Source of the DNA: PALSA-1003 sp963791945
GTDB taxonomy: Bacteria; Pseudomonadota; Gammaproteobacteria; Burkholderiales; Casimicrobiaceae
Direction: 5' to 3'
Assembly: GCA_963791945.1 (NCBI GenBank)
Contig: CAWBUD010000002.1
Span: forward strand, 4,216,001-4,280,000
DNA length: 64,000 bases
A program made the translations under genes and the position numbers. This document shows positions 17,778 to 27,248 of the stretch, in pieces. Numbering within the stretch: the first letter of the stretch is position 1; each line of letters begins with the position of its first letter. The notes under the pieces are model-generated. The model saw only the letters and a list, made by a program, of their open reading frames with translations. It was not told the DNA's origin and searched no databases.

Positions 17778-20405
17778 TCAAACCACGACATTGACCAGGC
17801 GTCCCGGGACCACGACCACTTTCTTCGGCGGCGCGCCGTTGGCGTGCCTGGCGAACTCGGGACTCGCGACCGCGGCGCGCTCGATCTCCGCCCGATCCGC
17901 GGCGGATGGCACACGGAGCTTGCCCCGCAGCTTGCCGTTCACCTGCAGCACCAGCTCGATCTCGTCCTGCGCCAGCGCCGCGGCGTCGACCGCGGGCCAC
18001 GACGCATCGAGTATGTCGCCATATCGCGCAGCGTAGCCGAGCTGCTCCCACAGCACGTGCGTGATGTGCGGCGCGACGGGATTGAGCACGCGCAAGAGAA
18101 TCGACAGGCCCTCGCGCGTGAGCTCGGCTGCCGGGAGCGAACCGTCCTCGGAAACCCGTTCGAGCGCTCTGAGCATCTTGTTGCAGGCGGAGACGACCGT
18201 GTTGTACTTGATGCGCTCGTAGTCGTCGCTTGCCTGCTTGAGATGGACATGGAGCTCGCGGCGGATCTCGCGCAATGGCGCAGGCGCGCGCGTCCAATCG
18301 ACGTCCACTGGCGTGCGCGCCAACGCCTCGGCATGCGCCTGACCGTACGCCCACAGCCGCTTCAAGAACCGGAACTGTCCTTCGACGCCTTCGTCGGACC
18401 AGAGCGCGGAGTCCTCGGGCGAGCCCGCGAACATGACGAAGAGCCGCGCCGTGTCGGCGCCGTACTTCGCGCAGAATTCGTTCGGATCTACGCCGTTCTT
18501 CTTGCTCTTGGACATGGTGCCGGTGCCGCCGTACTCGACCGGATTGCCATCGGTCTTGAGGATGCCGCCGGTGATCCGGCCTTCGGCATCGTGCGTGGGC
18601 TCGACATCCTCGGGAGAGACATAGTCGATGCCTCCGCGATCGGTCCGCCGGAACCAGGCATGATTGAGCAGCATCCCCTGCGTCATCAGGCGCATGAAAG
18701 GCTCGTCGAATTTCACCATTCCCATGTCGCGCATGACCTTGGTCCAGAAGCGCGCGTACAACAGATGCAGGATCGCGTGCTCGATGCCGCCGATGTACTG
18801 GTCCATCGGATTCCAGTAATCGTTGCGCGCGTCGATCATGGTCTGCGCGCCCGGGCAGGCGTAGCGCATGTAATACCAGGACGAGTCGACGAAGGTGTCC
18901 AGGGTGTCGGTCTCGCGCTTGGCGGGACCACCGCACTTCGGACAGCGGGTGTCGACGAAGTCCGCTCGCTTGGCGAGCGGATTGCCGGAGCCGTCGGGAA
19001 CGCAATCCTCGGGCAGCACGACCGGCAGATCGGCTTCCGGGACGGGAACGTCGCCGCAGGCGGGACAGTGGATGATCGGGATCGGCGTTCCCCAGTAGCG
19101 CTGGCGCGAGATGCCCCAGTCGCGCAGGCGATACGTGACGCGTTTCTCGCCCAGGCCCCTGGCGGCGAGGTCGGCCGCGACCGCGTCGACCGCCTCGCGG
19201 TACGCAAGCCCGTCGTATTTGCCCGAGTTCACGCAGCGCCCGTGTTCCTTGTCCTCGTACCACATCTGGAAGGCGTCGGTCCCGAACGTCTGGCCCGGAA
19301 CGGCGATCACCTGCTTGATCGGCAGCCGGTACTTTCTGGCGAACGCGAAGTCGCGCTCGTCGTGACCGGGCACGCCCATCACCGCGCCGTCGCCATACGC
19401 CATGAGCACGTAATTGCCGACCCAGACTTCGATCTTCTCGCCCGAGAGCGGATGCGTGACGAAGAGCCCGGTCGGCACGCCCTTCTTCTCCATCGTCGCG
19501 AGCTCCGCTTCGATCACCGTCCCGCGCCTGCATTCGTCGACGAATGCCGCGACTTCGCGGTTCGACCGCGCGGCGTGCGTCGCCAGCGGATGCTCGGCGG
19601 CGACCGCGCAGAACGTCACGCCCATGATCGTGTCGGCGCGCGTGGTGAACACCCACAGCCTTCCGTCGCCGATGAGCGCGCCGCCTTGCCCCCGGACGTC
19701 GTGCGGGAACGCGAACCGCACGCCTTCGCTGCGCCCGATCCAGTTGGCCTGCATGGTGCGCACGCGTTCCGGCCACCCGGTCATCTTGGGAAGGCTGTCG
19801 AGCAGCTCGTCGGCGTAGTCGGTGATCCGCAGGTAGTACATCGGGATCTCGCGCCTCTCCACCGGCGCGCCCGAGCGCCAGCCCTTGCCGTCGATCACCT
19901 GCTCGTTCGCGAGCACGGTGTGGTCGACCGGGTCCCAGTTGACCAAGCCGGTCTTCTTGTAGGCGATTCCCTTCTCGAGCATCTTCAGGAAGAACCACTG
20001 ATTCCACCGGTAATAGTCCGGCTTGCACGTCGCGAGCTCGCGCGACCAGTCGATCGCAAGCCCCACCGCGTACATCTGCTGCTTCATGTAGGCGATGTTG
20101 TCGTAGGTCCACTTCGCGGGCGCCATGCCGACCTTCATCGCGGCGTTCTCCGCGGGGAGACCGAAGGCGTCCCACCCCATCGGCGTCAGGACGTTGCAGC
20201 CCTTCATCCGTAGATAGCGGTACATCATGTCGGTGATGGTGTAGTTGCGCACATGACCCATGTGCAGCACGCCCGACGGATAGGGCAGCATCGAGACCAG
20301 ATAGAACTTGCGCCGGGCGGGATCCTCGACGGCGCGAAAGGCGTCGATTGCCCGCCAGTGGCCCTGGGCGGCGGCATCGATCTCGGCGGGGCGATACGGC
20401 TTCAT
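17778..20405 (-). CDS. leuS: Leucyl-tRNA synthetase
   Basis: Class I aminoacyl-tRNA synthetase of 875 residues. The HIGH-type motif is PYPSGVLHMGHVRNY (about residue 38) and the KMSKS motif is GTMSKSKKNGVDP (about residue 622). The editing (CP1) domain lies between them, with TTRADTIMGVTF and its Asp/Thr positions. A Cys4 zinc-like knuckle (CPACGDVPVP, CPKCGGPAK) is present, as in bacterial LeuRS. ATG at 20405 is preceded by AGAATG and a TATAAT box. It heads the leuS-lptE-holA operon, now separated from lptE by a REP cluster. Confidence 0.98.
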   Translation of the reverse strand: MKPYRPAEIDAAAQGHWRAIDAFRAVEDPARRKFYLVSMLPYPSGVLHMGHVRNYTITDMMYRYLRMKGCNVLTPMGWDAFGLPAENAAMKVGMAPAKWTYDNIAYMKQQMYAVGLAIDWSRELATCKPDYYRWNQWFFLKMLEKGIAYKKTGLVNWDPVDHTVLANEQVIDGKGWRSGAPVERREIPMYYLRITDYADELLDSLPKMTGWPERVRTMQANWIGRSEGVRFAFPHDVRGQGGALIGDGRLWVFTTRADTIMGVTFCAVAAEHPLATHAARSNREVAAFVDECRRGTVIEAELATMEKKGVPTGLFVTHPLSGEKIEVWVGNYVLMAYGDGAVMGVPGHDERDFAFARKYRLPIKQVIAVPGQTFGTDAFQMWYEDKEHGRCVNSGKYDGLAYREAVDAVAADLAARGLGEKRVTYRLRDWGISRQRYWGTPIPIIHCPACGDVPVPEADLPVVLPEDCVPDGSGNPLAKRADFVDTRCPKCGGPAKRETDTLDTFVDSSWYYMRYACPGAQTMIDARNDYWNPMDQYIGGIEHAILHLLYARFWTKVMRDMGMVKFDEPFMRLMTQGMLLNHAWFRRTDRGGIDYVSPEDVEPTHDAEGRITGGILKTDGNPVEYGGTGTMSKSKKNGVDPNEFCAKYGADTARLFVMFAGSPEDSALWSDEGVEGQFRFLKRLWAYGQAHAEALARTPVDVDWTRAPAPLREIRRELHVHLKQASDDYERIKYNTVVSACNKMLRALERVSEDGSLPAAELTREGLSILLRVLNPVAPHITHVLWEQLGYAARYGDILDASWPAVDAAALAQDEIELVLQVNGKLRGKLRVPSAADRAEIERAAVASPEFARHANGAPPKKVVVVPGRLVNVVV

Positions 20406-20438
20406 TCTTCGAAAAAGTCGGTGGAACCGGAACGGCGA

Positions 20439-20444
20439 ATTATA
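20439..20444 (-). promoter_or_regulatory. Candidate -10 box for leuS
   Basis: On the minus strand the sequence is a perfect TATAAT, 33 bp before the leuS ATG. No good -35 element is visible about 17 bp upstream, where the DNA is CCGGGT-like. The assignment rests on the consensus -10 and its distance to the gene. Confidence 0.45.
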
Positions 20445-20474
20445 CCGGGAGGATGAACCCGGCCCGCGGGGCTG

Positions 20475-21035
20475 TTAGCGCGCGAGGAGGGCTACGAGCG
20501 CGAGCGCGACGAACAGCGCTGCGGCCACGAACCTCGCGGCGCGCAACGAGATCTTCGCCGCGATGGCGCGGCCCAGCCACACGACGGGCACGTCGGCGAC
20601 GAGCATGCCCATCGTGGTGCCCGCGATGACCGCGGGCAGGTTCGCGAACTGCGCGGCGAGCGCGACCGTCGCGATCTGCGTCTTGTCGCCCATCTCGACC
20701 ATGAAGAACGCCACCGCGGTGACCGCGAACACCTTCCATGGCCCGCCGTCTTCGTGCCGCCGCTCTTCCAGGCGATCGGCTTTCAGCGCCCACAGCGCCA
20801 TCGCGAGAAACGACGCGGCGATGAGCCAGCGCAGCCATTCCGCCGGGACCAGGTTCCGCAGCCATACGCCGAGCAGACCTGCGAGCGTGTGATTCGCAAG
20901 CGTCGCGACCAGAATGCCGAAGACGATGGGTAGCCGGCGCCGGAAGCGGGCAGCGAGCAGCAACGCCAAGAGCTGCGTCTTGTCGCCGATTTCACCGGCG
21001 GCGACGAGCACCATCGAGACCAGGAATGCTTCCAT
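20475..21035 (-). CDS. TMEM165/GDT1 (UPF0016) family membrane transporter
   Basis: Six-helix inner-membrane protein of 186 residues with the two family signatures: VAAGEIGDKTQLLALLLA near residue 12 and FFMVEMGDKTQIATVALAA near residue 110, each containing E-x-G-D-K-T. Bacterial relatives export manganese (MntX/MneA) and eukaryotic GDT1 handles calcium or manganese, so manganese or calcium export is likely but unproven. ATG at 21035 starts the first helix; the longer frame adds a non-conserved basic leader. It is divergent from the dsbD-like gene. Confidence 0.9.
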   Translation of the reverse strand: MEAFLVSMVLVAAGEIGDKTQLLALLLAARFRRRLPIVFGILVATLANHTLAGLLGVWLRNLVPAEWLRWLIAASFLAMALWALKADRLEERRHEDGGPWKVFAVTAVAFFMVEMGDKTQIATVALAAQFANLPAVIAGTTMGMLVADVPVVWLGRAIAAKISLRAARFVAAALFVALALVALLAR

Positions 21036-21152
21036 GCGGGCGATGCGCGCTGGCAAGCGCGCTCGCGCGAGCGCGGTCGGGCCTTTCGTCGGCTGGTACG
21101 AGCCGCCGCTCATCCGGACAAGGGCAACGTGCCCGAGGGTGCGGGGGGCGAC

Positions 21153-21161
21153 TGCTACAAT
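21153..21161 (+). promoter_or_regulatory. Extended -10 promoter element for the dsbD-like operon
   Basis: TGCTACAAT, an extended -10 (TG-N-TACAAT), about 75 bp before the dsbD-like ATG. No clear -35 is visible, as expected for extended -10 promoters. The same TGCTACAAT string occurs on the minus strand at 60021-60029, ahead of another gene. Confidence 0.5.
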
Positions 21162-21236
21162 TCTAGCTTACTGGTCGGGAACCTCTTCACCCGAAGACCA
21201 CCCAAGCACGCATCCGAAAGGCCGAGCTCTCGATCC

Positions 21237-23381
21237 ATGCCGCGCTGGATGAAATTTGTGGTGCTGCTGGCCGCGACGTCCGCGCTGCCGGTCATTGCCG
21301 CTCCGGTACGCACGGAACACGTCGAGGCCGAGCTCGTTCCGGAAAAGACCGCGATCACGCCGGGAGGCACGTTGACCGTCGCTCTGCGCCTGGAGATGGA
21401 GCGCGGCTGGCACACGTATTGGCGCAATCCGGGCGAATCGGGATTGCCGACCACGCTCAAGTGGGCGCTGCCCGATGGCATCCAGGCCGGTCCGATCCAG
21501 TGGCCCGCGCCGCGCGCGCTGCCCGCGGGTCCGCTCGTCAATTACGGATACGAGGGCGAGGTCTTCCTGCTCACCGACCTGGTCGCTCCCGCGAATCTCG
21601 CGACCGGCGGGACGGTCAACGTCAACGCCCGCGCCGACTGGCTGGTGTGCAAGGAAATCTGCATTCCCGAAGGCGCCGATCTTTCGCTCATCCTTGCCGT
21701 CACCGAACGCGCCGAATCCGACCCCCGCTGGGCTACTGCGGTCGCCGGCGCGCGCCAGGCGATGCCGCGGCCGCTCGAGGGCTGGAACGTCGCGGCGAGC
21801 GGACAGGGCGATCGAGTCGATCTCGTCCTTACGCCGCAGGCCGGGGCGAGCGATCCAGGCGACGTGCGTTTCTTTCCCTACGCCGAAGGCAGGATCGAAC
21901 CGAGCGCGCCGCAGTCGCTCGAGCGCGAAGGCTCGAGCCTGAAGCTGACGCTCCCGGTATCGAGCCAGCCTGTCGGCGATTTCACCCGCGTCGCCGGCGT
22001 GCTCACCTCGAGTCGCGGCTGGGGCGCGGGCGATCGAGGCGCGGCGACCGTCGACGTGCCGCTCGCAGGAAGCGTCGTCGCCGGACGCGCGTCGGCCGCT
22101 CCCGCGGTCGAGCCGCTCGTGCTCGATGCGAGCGGCGGCGCTCTGTCGCTCGGCATCGCGCTTGCCTTCGCGTTCGTCGGCGGAATGCTGCTGAATCTCA
22201 TGCCATGTGTCTTTCCGGTGCTCTCGCTCAAGGTTTTTGGATTCGCCGCGCGGGGCTTCGACACCGGCTCGATGCGCGCGCACGGACTCGCCTTCGGCGG
22301 CGGGGTGATCGCGTCGTTCGCGCTGCTGGCCGGTCTGCTGATCGCGCTGCGGGCAGGAGGCGTGCAGCTCGGATGGGGCTTCCAGCTGCAATCGCCGGCC
22401 GTGATCGCGGGCCTGGCGGTGCTCTTTTTCGTGCTCGCGCTCAATCTCTCGGGCGTGTTCGAAGTCGGGCAGATCCTTCCTTCCGCGGTTGCGACGTGGA
22501 GCGCCCGCAACACGTTCGTCAACGATGCACTATCGGGCGTGCTGGCGGTTGCGATCGCGTCGCCCTGCTCGGCGCCGTTCATGGGCGCTGCGATCGGCTA
22601 TGCCCTGGCGCACAGCGTGGCGTCGACGCTGGCGGTGTTCGCCGCGCTTGGGCTCGGCATGGCGCTCCCTTACGTCCTGCTCGCCTTCTTCCCCGGTTGG
22701 CGCAAGTACCTGCCGCGGCCGGGACAATGGATGATTCGCCTCAAGCAGCTGCTCGCCTTCCCGCTTTACGCAACGGTCATATGGCTGGCCTGGGTCCTGG
22801 GCGCGCAGCTCGACAACGACGCCGTGGCGCGGCTCGGCGCAGCACTGCTGCTCATCGCGGTCGCGCTCTGGGCGTGGCAGACGTCGCGCACGGCGGCAAC
22901 CGCGCGCTGGCGATGGGCGGCGCTGGGCGCCCTGGTCGCGGCGATCTTCGTAGGCGCCCCGGTTGCGGTCGCACCCGTCGGCGGCGAGTCGACTGGCAAG
23001 GCGGCGGCGAGCGAGAACGGATGGCAGAGCTATGCGCCGGGCCGCGTGCGCCAGCTCACGGATGCTGGCCGGCCGGTATTCGTCGATTTCACCGCGGCCT
23101 GGTGCGTCACCTGCCAGCTCAACAAGCGCCTGGTGCTCAACAGCGACACAGTGCAGCGAGCGTTCGCTCAGCATGCCGTCGCGCTGCTCCGCGCCGACTG
23201 GACCCGGCGCGACGCGACGATCGGAAAGGCGCTGGCCGCGCTCGGCAGAAGCGGCGTGCCGGTGTACGTGCTGTACCGTCCGGGGCGCGAGCCTCTGCTC
23301 TTTCCCGAAGTCCTGAGCGAGAGCGCGATCACCGACGCGCTGGCGAACCTCGAGTCCGCTCGACTTACGGAGGCCAAATGA
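21237..23381 (+). CDS. DsbD/ScsB-like protein-disulfide reductase
   Basis: Membrane electron transporter of 714 residues passing reducing power from cytoplasm to periplasm. Domains: signal peptide (1-22), a periplasmic DsbD-alpha-like region (to about 290) with WLVCKEICIPEG, a polytopic beta domain (about 300-585) with LLNLMPCVFPVLSLK and IASPCSAPFMGAAIG supplying the two membrane cysteines, and a C-terminal thioredoxin domain with AAWCVTCQLNKRL (Cys-x-x-Cys). The CKEICIPE pair and overall order fit the ScsB-type rather than classical DsbD. ATG at 21237 starts the signal sequence. A redoxin gene overlaps its stop by 4 bp, so the two are coupled. Confidence 0.92.
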   Translation: MPRWMKFVVLLAATSALPVIAAPVRTEHVEAELVPEKTAITPGGTLTVALRLEMERGWHTYWRNPGESGLPTTLKWALPDGIQAGPIQWPAPRALPAGPLVNYGYEGEVFLLTDLVAPANLATGGTVNVNARADWLVCKEICIPEGADLSLILAVTERAESDPRWATAVAGARQAMPRPLEGWNVAASGQGDRVDLVLTPQAGASDPGDVRFFPYAEGRIEPSAPQSLEREGSSLKLTLPVSSQPVGDFTRVAGVLTSSRGWGAGDRGAATVDVPLAGSVVAGRASAAPAVEPLVLDASGGALSLGIALAFAFVGGMLLNLMPCVFPVLSLKVFGFAARGFDTGSMRAHGLAFGGGVIASFALLAGLLIALRAGGVQLGWGFQLQSPAVIAGLAVLFFVLALNLSGVFEVGQILPSAVATWSARNTFVNDALSGVLAVAIASPCSAPFMGAAIGYALAHSVASTLAVFAALGLGMALPYVLLAFFPGWRKYLPRPGQWMIRLKQLLAFPLYATVIWLAWVLGAQLDNDAVARLGAALLLIAVALWAWQTSRTAATARWRWAALGALVAAIFVGAPVAVAPVGGESTGKAAASENGWQSYAPGRVRQLTDAGRPVFVDFTAAWCVTCQLNKRLVLNSDTVQRAFAQHAVALLRADWTRRDATIGKALAALGRSGVPVYVLYRPGREPLLFPEVLSESAITDALANLESARLTEAK

Positions 23382-23974
23382 AGCTCTCGACGGCTTTCGT
23401 TCCGCTGATGCTGTCCCTGTCTCTGCCGGCGCTCGCCGCGACGGCAGGACAAGCCGCTCCCAACTTCATACTGAGCGATGCTCACGGCAACGCGGTGCAG
23501 CTCTCCGACTTCAAGGGCAGATACGTCGTGCTCGAATGGACCAATCCGGGCTGTCCGTTCGTGCGCAACCACTACAATACGCGCAACATGCAGGGCCTGC
23601 AGTCGGAGTGGACGGCTAGGGACGTCGTGTGGCTGTCGATCGACTCGTCGAACCGGACCAGCTTCAACTTCGTTGCGCCGGCGAAGCTCGACGACTGGAT
23701 GCGCTCGCGCGGCGCGGCTCAGAGCGCGGTCCTCGTTGATCCCGACAGCGCGACCGCGAAGCTCTACCAGGCGAAGACCACGCCGCACATGTTCGTGATC
23801 GACCCGCAGGGAACCATCGTCTACGCGGGTGCGATCGACGACCGGCCGTCGACCCGTCCCGCCGATCCGCCCGCGGCGAACAACTACGTGCGCGCCGCCC
23901 TGACGCAGGCGACCGGGGGCATGCCCGTGGCGATTGCGGCGACGACGCCGTATGGCTGCTCGATCAAGTACTAG
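23378..23974 (+). CDS. Periplasmic redoxin with single active-site cysteine and C-terminal GCSIKY
   Basis: A 198-residue exported thioredoxin-fold protein. The signal peptide is MKLSTAFVPLMLSLSLPALA, and the mature part has APNFILSDAHGNAVQLSDFK and TNPGCPFVRNHYN, where only the second cysteine of the usual CxxC remains (N-P-G-C). It ends in YGCSIKY, so a second cysteine is available at the C-terminus, as in the cytoplasmic relative at 11970-12512. The start ATG overlaps the dsbD-like stop as ATGA, indicating translational coupling, so the DsbD-like protein is its likely reductant. Confidence 0.88.
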   Translation: MKLSTAFVPLMLSLSLPALAATAGQAAPNFILSDAHGNAVQLSDFKGRYVVLEWTNPGCPFVRNHYNTRNMQGLQSEWTARDVVWLSIDSSNRTSFNFVAPAKLDDWMRSRGAAQSAVLVDPDSATAKLYQAKTTPHMFVIDPQGTIVYAGAIDDRPSTRPADPPAANNYVRAALTQATGGMPVAIAATTPYGCSIKY

Positions 23975-24122
23975 CTCCTGCTCATAGCTCGGGCGGCTCG
24001 ATTCGCTCTTCGGCGAGCGCAGGCGCGCCGAGGTAGCGCAGCGCGCAGGGTTGCTCTGCGCCGCCGGTCGGCGCGCCGCGATCGGCGCTTGCGCTATCCT
24101 TGGCCGAGCCATCGGGAAGAAC

Positions 24123-25097
24123 ATGATAAACACCGCAGCTCTCGTCCGCCGCTTCGGCCCGGCGCTTGTCGTTCTCATGCTGGCCGCCTGCGGTCCGGCC
24201 AAGGAACGGCCGCTGCAGGGCTACGTCGAGGGGGAATACGCGCGCGTCGGGGCGCCTTTCGCGGGCACGCTGGAAAAGCTCTCGGTGCAGCGGGGCGACC
24301 CCGTCGCGGCGGGCGCGCCGCTCTTTGCGCTCGAGCAGGAGAACGAGATCGCCGCGCGGCGGCAGGCCGAGGAGCAACTGCGGAGCGCCGAGGCGCGCCT
24401 GGAGAACCTCAAGACCGGCAAGCGTCCGCCGGAAGTGCAGACCGTCGAGGAGCAGCTCCGCCAGGCCGAAGCGGCGCGCGAGCTGTCGCAGGCCAACTTC
24501 AAGCGCCAGGAATCGCTCTACAAGTCGGGCTTCATCAGCAGCGCGGCGCTGGACGACGCGCGCACGAAGTTGAAGAGCGACGAAGCCGCGGTCCAGCAGC
24601 TCAAGGCCTCCGTCGTAACCGCCAAACTTCCCGGCCGTCCCGACGAGATCCGCGCCGCGCAAGCCGATGCTGACGCAGCGCGTCAGTCGCTTGCGATGGC
24701 CGACTGGCGTCTTTCACAGCGCGCGATCGAAGCGCCGCAGGCGGGCCGCGTGAACGACACCTACTACGTGGTCGGAGATTTCGTTCCGGCGGGAAGCCCG
24801 GTGGTAAGCCTGCTGCCTGCGCCGAACGTGAAGATCCGCTTCTACGTTCCCGAGCCGATGCTCGGCCGGCTGAGAGCCGGCGAGACGGTCAGCTTTACCT
24901 GCGACAGTTGCGGGGCGGCGATGAGCGCGACCGTTTCCTTCATCGCCGACCGCGCCGAGTTCACGCCGCCGGTGCTCTACTCCAGGGACAGTCGCGCCAA
25001 GCTCGTGTTCCTCGTCGAAGCGAGGCCGGCGCCGGAGGTCGCCGCACGCCTCAACCCGGGACAGCCGGTCGACGTAACCTTGCCCGCGCAGCAATGA
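24123..25097 (+). CDS. HlyD-family membrane-fusion lipoprotein (YbhG-like)
   Basis: Periplasmic adaptor of an export ABC system, 324 residues. An N-terminal lipobox (VLMLAACGPAKE) suggests lipid anchoring. The barrel-sandwich halves (GAPFAGTLEKLSVQRGDPV and ERAIEAPQAGRVNDTYYVVGDFV-like) flank a long alpha-hairpin coiled coil of about residues 75-205 rich in Ala, Gln and Glu. A Cys pair TCDSCG near residue 260 is unusual. It overlaps the ATPase gene by 4 bp (ATGA). The three genes resemble E. coli ybhG-F-S. Confidence 0.9.
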   Translation: MINTAALVRRFGPALVVLMLAACGPAKERPLQGYVEGEYARVGAPFAGTLEKLSVQRGDPVAAGAPLFALEQENEIAARRQAEEQLRSAEARLENLKTGKRPPEVQTVEEQLRQAEAARELSQANFKRQESLYKSGFISSAALDDARTKLKSDEAAVQQLKASVVTAKLPGRPDEIRAAQADADAARQSLAMADWRLSQRAIEAPQAGRVNDTYYVVGDFVPAGSPVVSLLPAPNVKIRFYVPEPMLGRLRAGETVSFTCDSCGAAMSATVSFIADRAEFTPPVLYSRDSRAKLVFLVEARPAPEVAARLNPGQPVDVTLPAQQ

Positions 25098-26041
25098 GCG
25101 CGCCGAGCGCCGACGACGTCGTCATCGACGTGCGCGGCTTGAACAAGCATTTCGGCGAGAACCACGTCGTCAAGGATCTATCGCTGACCGTCCGGCGCGG
25201 CGAGATCTTCGGCTTCCTCGGCCCGAACGGCAGCGGCAAGACCACGTCGATCCGGATGCTCTGCGGGCTGCTTACGCCCGACAGCGGCGAGGGCACCTGC
25301 CTGGGCCACGACATCGTCCGCGAGACCAAGGCGATCAAGCGCGAGGTCGGCTACATGACCCAGCGCTTCTCGTTCTGGGACGACCTCACCATCCGCGAGA
25401 ACCTGCGCTTCGTCGCGCGCATGTACGGAATGCGAGACGCGCGCGACAAGGTCGAGCAGTCGCTCGATCAGCTCGGTCTCAAGGAGCGCGGCAATCAGCT
25501 CGCCGGGACGCTTTCGGGCGGCTGGAAGCAGCGGCTCGCGCTCGCAGCGTGCCTGCTCCATGAGCCGCAGCTGCTGCTTCTCGACGAGCCCACCGCCGGC
25601 GTCGATCCCAAGGCGCGGCGCGACTTCTGGCAGGAGCTGCACGCACTCGCCGCGCGCGGCATCACCGTGCTGGTGAGCACCCATTACATGGACGAGGCCG
25701 AGCGCTGCATGAAGCTGGGGTACATCCTGTACGGCCGGCTCCTGGTGCAGGGCACGGCGCACGAGGTGATCGCCAGCCAGTCTCTGCATACTTGGGCGGT
25801 CTCCGGCGAGAATCTGCCGGCGCTCGCCGCCAAGCTTCGCGACGTGCCGTCGGTCGAGCAGGTCGCGGCTTTCGGCAACGCGCTGCACGTCACCGGCACG
25901 GATCGCGAACGCTTGCAACGCGAGCTCCAGCCGCTGATGCAGGACGCGGCATACACGTGGACGGAGGTGCCGCCGAATCTCGAGGATGTCTTCATCCATC
26001 TCATGGGCGCGTCGACCGAGCCGATCAGCGAGATTCACTGA
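25094..26041 (+). CDS. ABC exporter ATPase (YbhF-like, single nucleotide-binding domain)
   Basis: ATPase of 315 residues energising export. Walker A is GFLGPNGSGKTTSIRML, Q-loop is YMTQRFSFWDDLT, signature is TLSGGWKQRLALAACLL, Walker B is LLLLDEPTAGVDPKARRDFW and H-loop is VLVSTHYMDEAERC. E. coli YbhF has two such domains; this protein has one, so the functional unit is presumably a homodimer. A regulatory C-terminal region of about 75 residues follows. It begins inside the fusion-protein stop and ends overlapping the permease start. Confidence 0.93.
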   Translation: MSAPSADDVVIDVRGLNKHFGENHVVKDLSLTVRRGEIFGFLGPNGSGKTTSIRMLCGLLTPDSGEGTCLGHDIVRETKAIKREVGYMTQRFSFWDDLTIRENLRFVARMYGMRDARDKVEQSLDQLGLKERGNQLAGTLSGGWKQRLALAACLLHEPQLLLLDEPTAGVDPKARRDFWQELHALAARGITVLVSTHYMDEAERCMKLGYILYGRLLVQGTAHEVIASQSLHTWAVSGENLPALAAKLRDVPSVEQVAAFGNALHVTGTDRERLQRELQPLMQDAAYTWTEVPPNLEDVFIHLMGASTEPISEIH

Positions 26042-27216
26042 TGGGGGACTACTTTTCCATCTCGCGCTGGCTGGGCATCGTCGGCAAGGAGCTGATCCAG
26101 CTCAAGCGCGACCGGCTCACGTTCGCGATGATCGTCGGCATCCCGATCATCCAGCTCGTGCTGTTCGGATTCGCGATCAACGCCGATCCCAAGCACCTGC
26201 CCACCGCCGCGCTCATCGCCGATCGCAGCGAGTTCTCGCGCAGCATCATGGCGGGCTTGAGGAACAGCGATTACTTCGCGTTCATCGGCGAGGCGCGCGA
26301 CGAGGCCGACGCCGATCGCATGCTCAGGACCGGTGAGGCGCAATTCGTCGTTACCATACCCCCGGATTTCGCGAAGCGCCTCGTGCGCGGCGAGCGGCCG
26401 GCGATACTGCTCGAGGCCGACGCGACCGATCCGACCGCGACCGGCAACGCCATCTCGGCGGTGAACCAGCTCGCGGGCACCGTGCTCTCGCGAGACCTGA
26501 TCGGCCCGCTCGCTTCCCTTTCGCCGCTGTCTGCCGCGAACGCCCCGCAGGGCGCGCTCACGCCGACGTCGAATGCCTTCGAGGTGCGAGTGCACGCCCG
26601 CTACAACCCGGAAGCGGTCACGGCGTACAACATCGTTCCCGGGTTGCTCGGCGTGATCCTGACCATGACCATGGTGATGATGACCGGGCTCGCGATCACC
26701 CGCGAGCGCGAGCGCGGCACGATGGAGAACCTGCTCGCCACGCCCGCGACCGCGCTCGAGGTCATGACCGGCAAGATCATGCCCTACATCGGGATCGGGC
26801 TCATCCAGGTCACGCTGGTCGTGACGCTGGCGCAACTGCTGTTCGGCGTCCCGATGCAGGGAAGCTACACCGTCCTCTACGTCTCGGTGCTGCTGTTCAT
26901 CGCCGCAAACCTCATGCTCGGCCTCACCATCTCCGCGGTCGCCGAGAACCAGCTCCAGGCGATGCAGATGACGTTCTTCTATTTCCTGCCGTCGATCCTG
27001 CTTTCCGGTTTCATGTTTCCGTTCCGCGGCATGCCGGACTGGGCGCAGTACGTCGGTCAGCTCCTGCCGATCACGCATTTCCTGCGGATCGTGCGAGGCG
27101 TGCTGCTCAAAGGCAACGGCTGGAGCGAGATCGGGCAGGAGGCCTGGCCGATGGCCGCATTCATGATCGTGGTCCTGCTGATCGGGTTGCGCGCGTTCAG
27201 GAGCACGCTGGATTAG
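26041..27216 (+). CDS. ABC-2 type permease (YbhS/YhhJ-like)
   Basis: Inner-membrane export permease of 391 residues. It has one N-terminal transmembrane helix (TFAMIVGIPIIQLVLFGFAI), a large periplasmic domain of about residues 40-185, and five C-terminal helices, with TRERERGTMENLLATPATALEVMTGK between them, the ABC-2 family hallmark. Only one permease gene is present where E. coli has YbhS and YbhR, so a homodimer is likely. The start overlaps the ATPase stop (TGATG). The next 470 bp have no gene and hold a palindromic repeat element. Confidence 0.93.
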   Translation: MGDYFSISRWLGIVGKELIQLKRDRLTFAMIVGIPIIQLVLFGFAINADPKHLPTAALIADRSEFSRSIMAGLRNSDYFAFIGEARDEADADRMLRTGEAQFVVTIPPDFAKRLVRGERPAILLEADATDPTATGNAISAVNQLAGTVLSRDLIGPLASLSPLSAANAPQGALTPTSNAFEVRVHARYNPEAVTAYNIVPGLLGVILTMTMVMMTGLAITRERERGTMENLLATPATALEVMTGKIMPYIGIGLIQVTLVVTLAQLLFGVPMQGSYTVLYVSVLLFIAANLMLGLTISAVAENQLQAMQMTFFYFLPSILLSGFMFPFRGMPDWAQYVGQLLPITHFLRIVRGVLLKGNGWSEIGQEAWPMAAFMIVVLLIGLRAFRSTLD

Positions 27217-27248
27217 CGGCGCTGAGAGCGCTGACGATGAGCCACGAT

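Noticed and set aside
17527..20213. Long open frames overlapping leuS on both strands (about 840-880 codons)
   Set aside because: They are arginine- and alanine-rich shadows of leuS codons in GC-rich DNA; leuS has clear catalytic motifs and the shadows have none.
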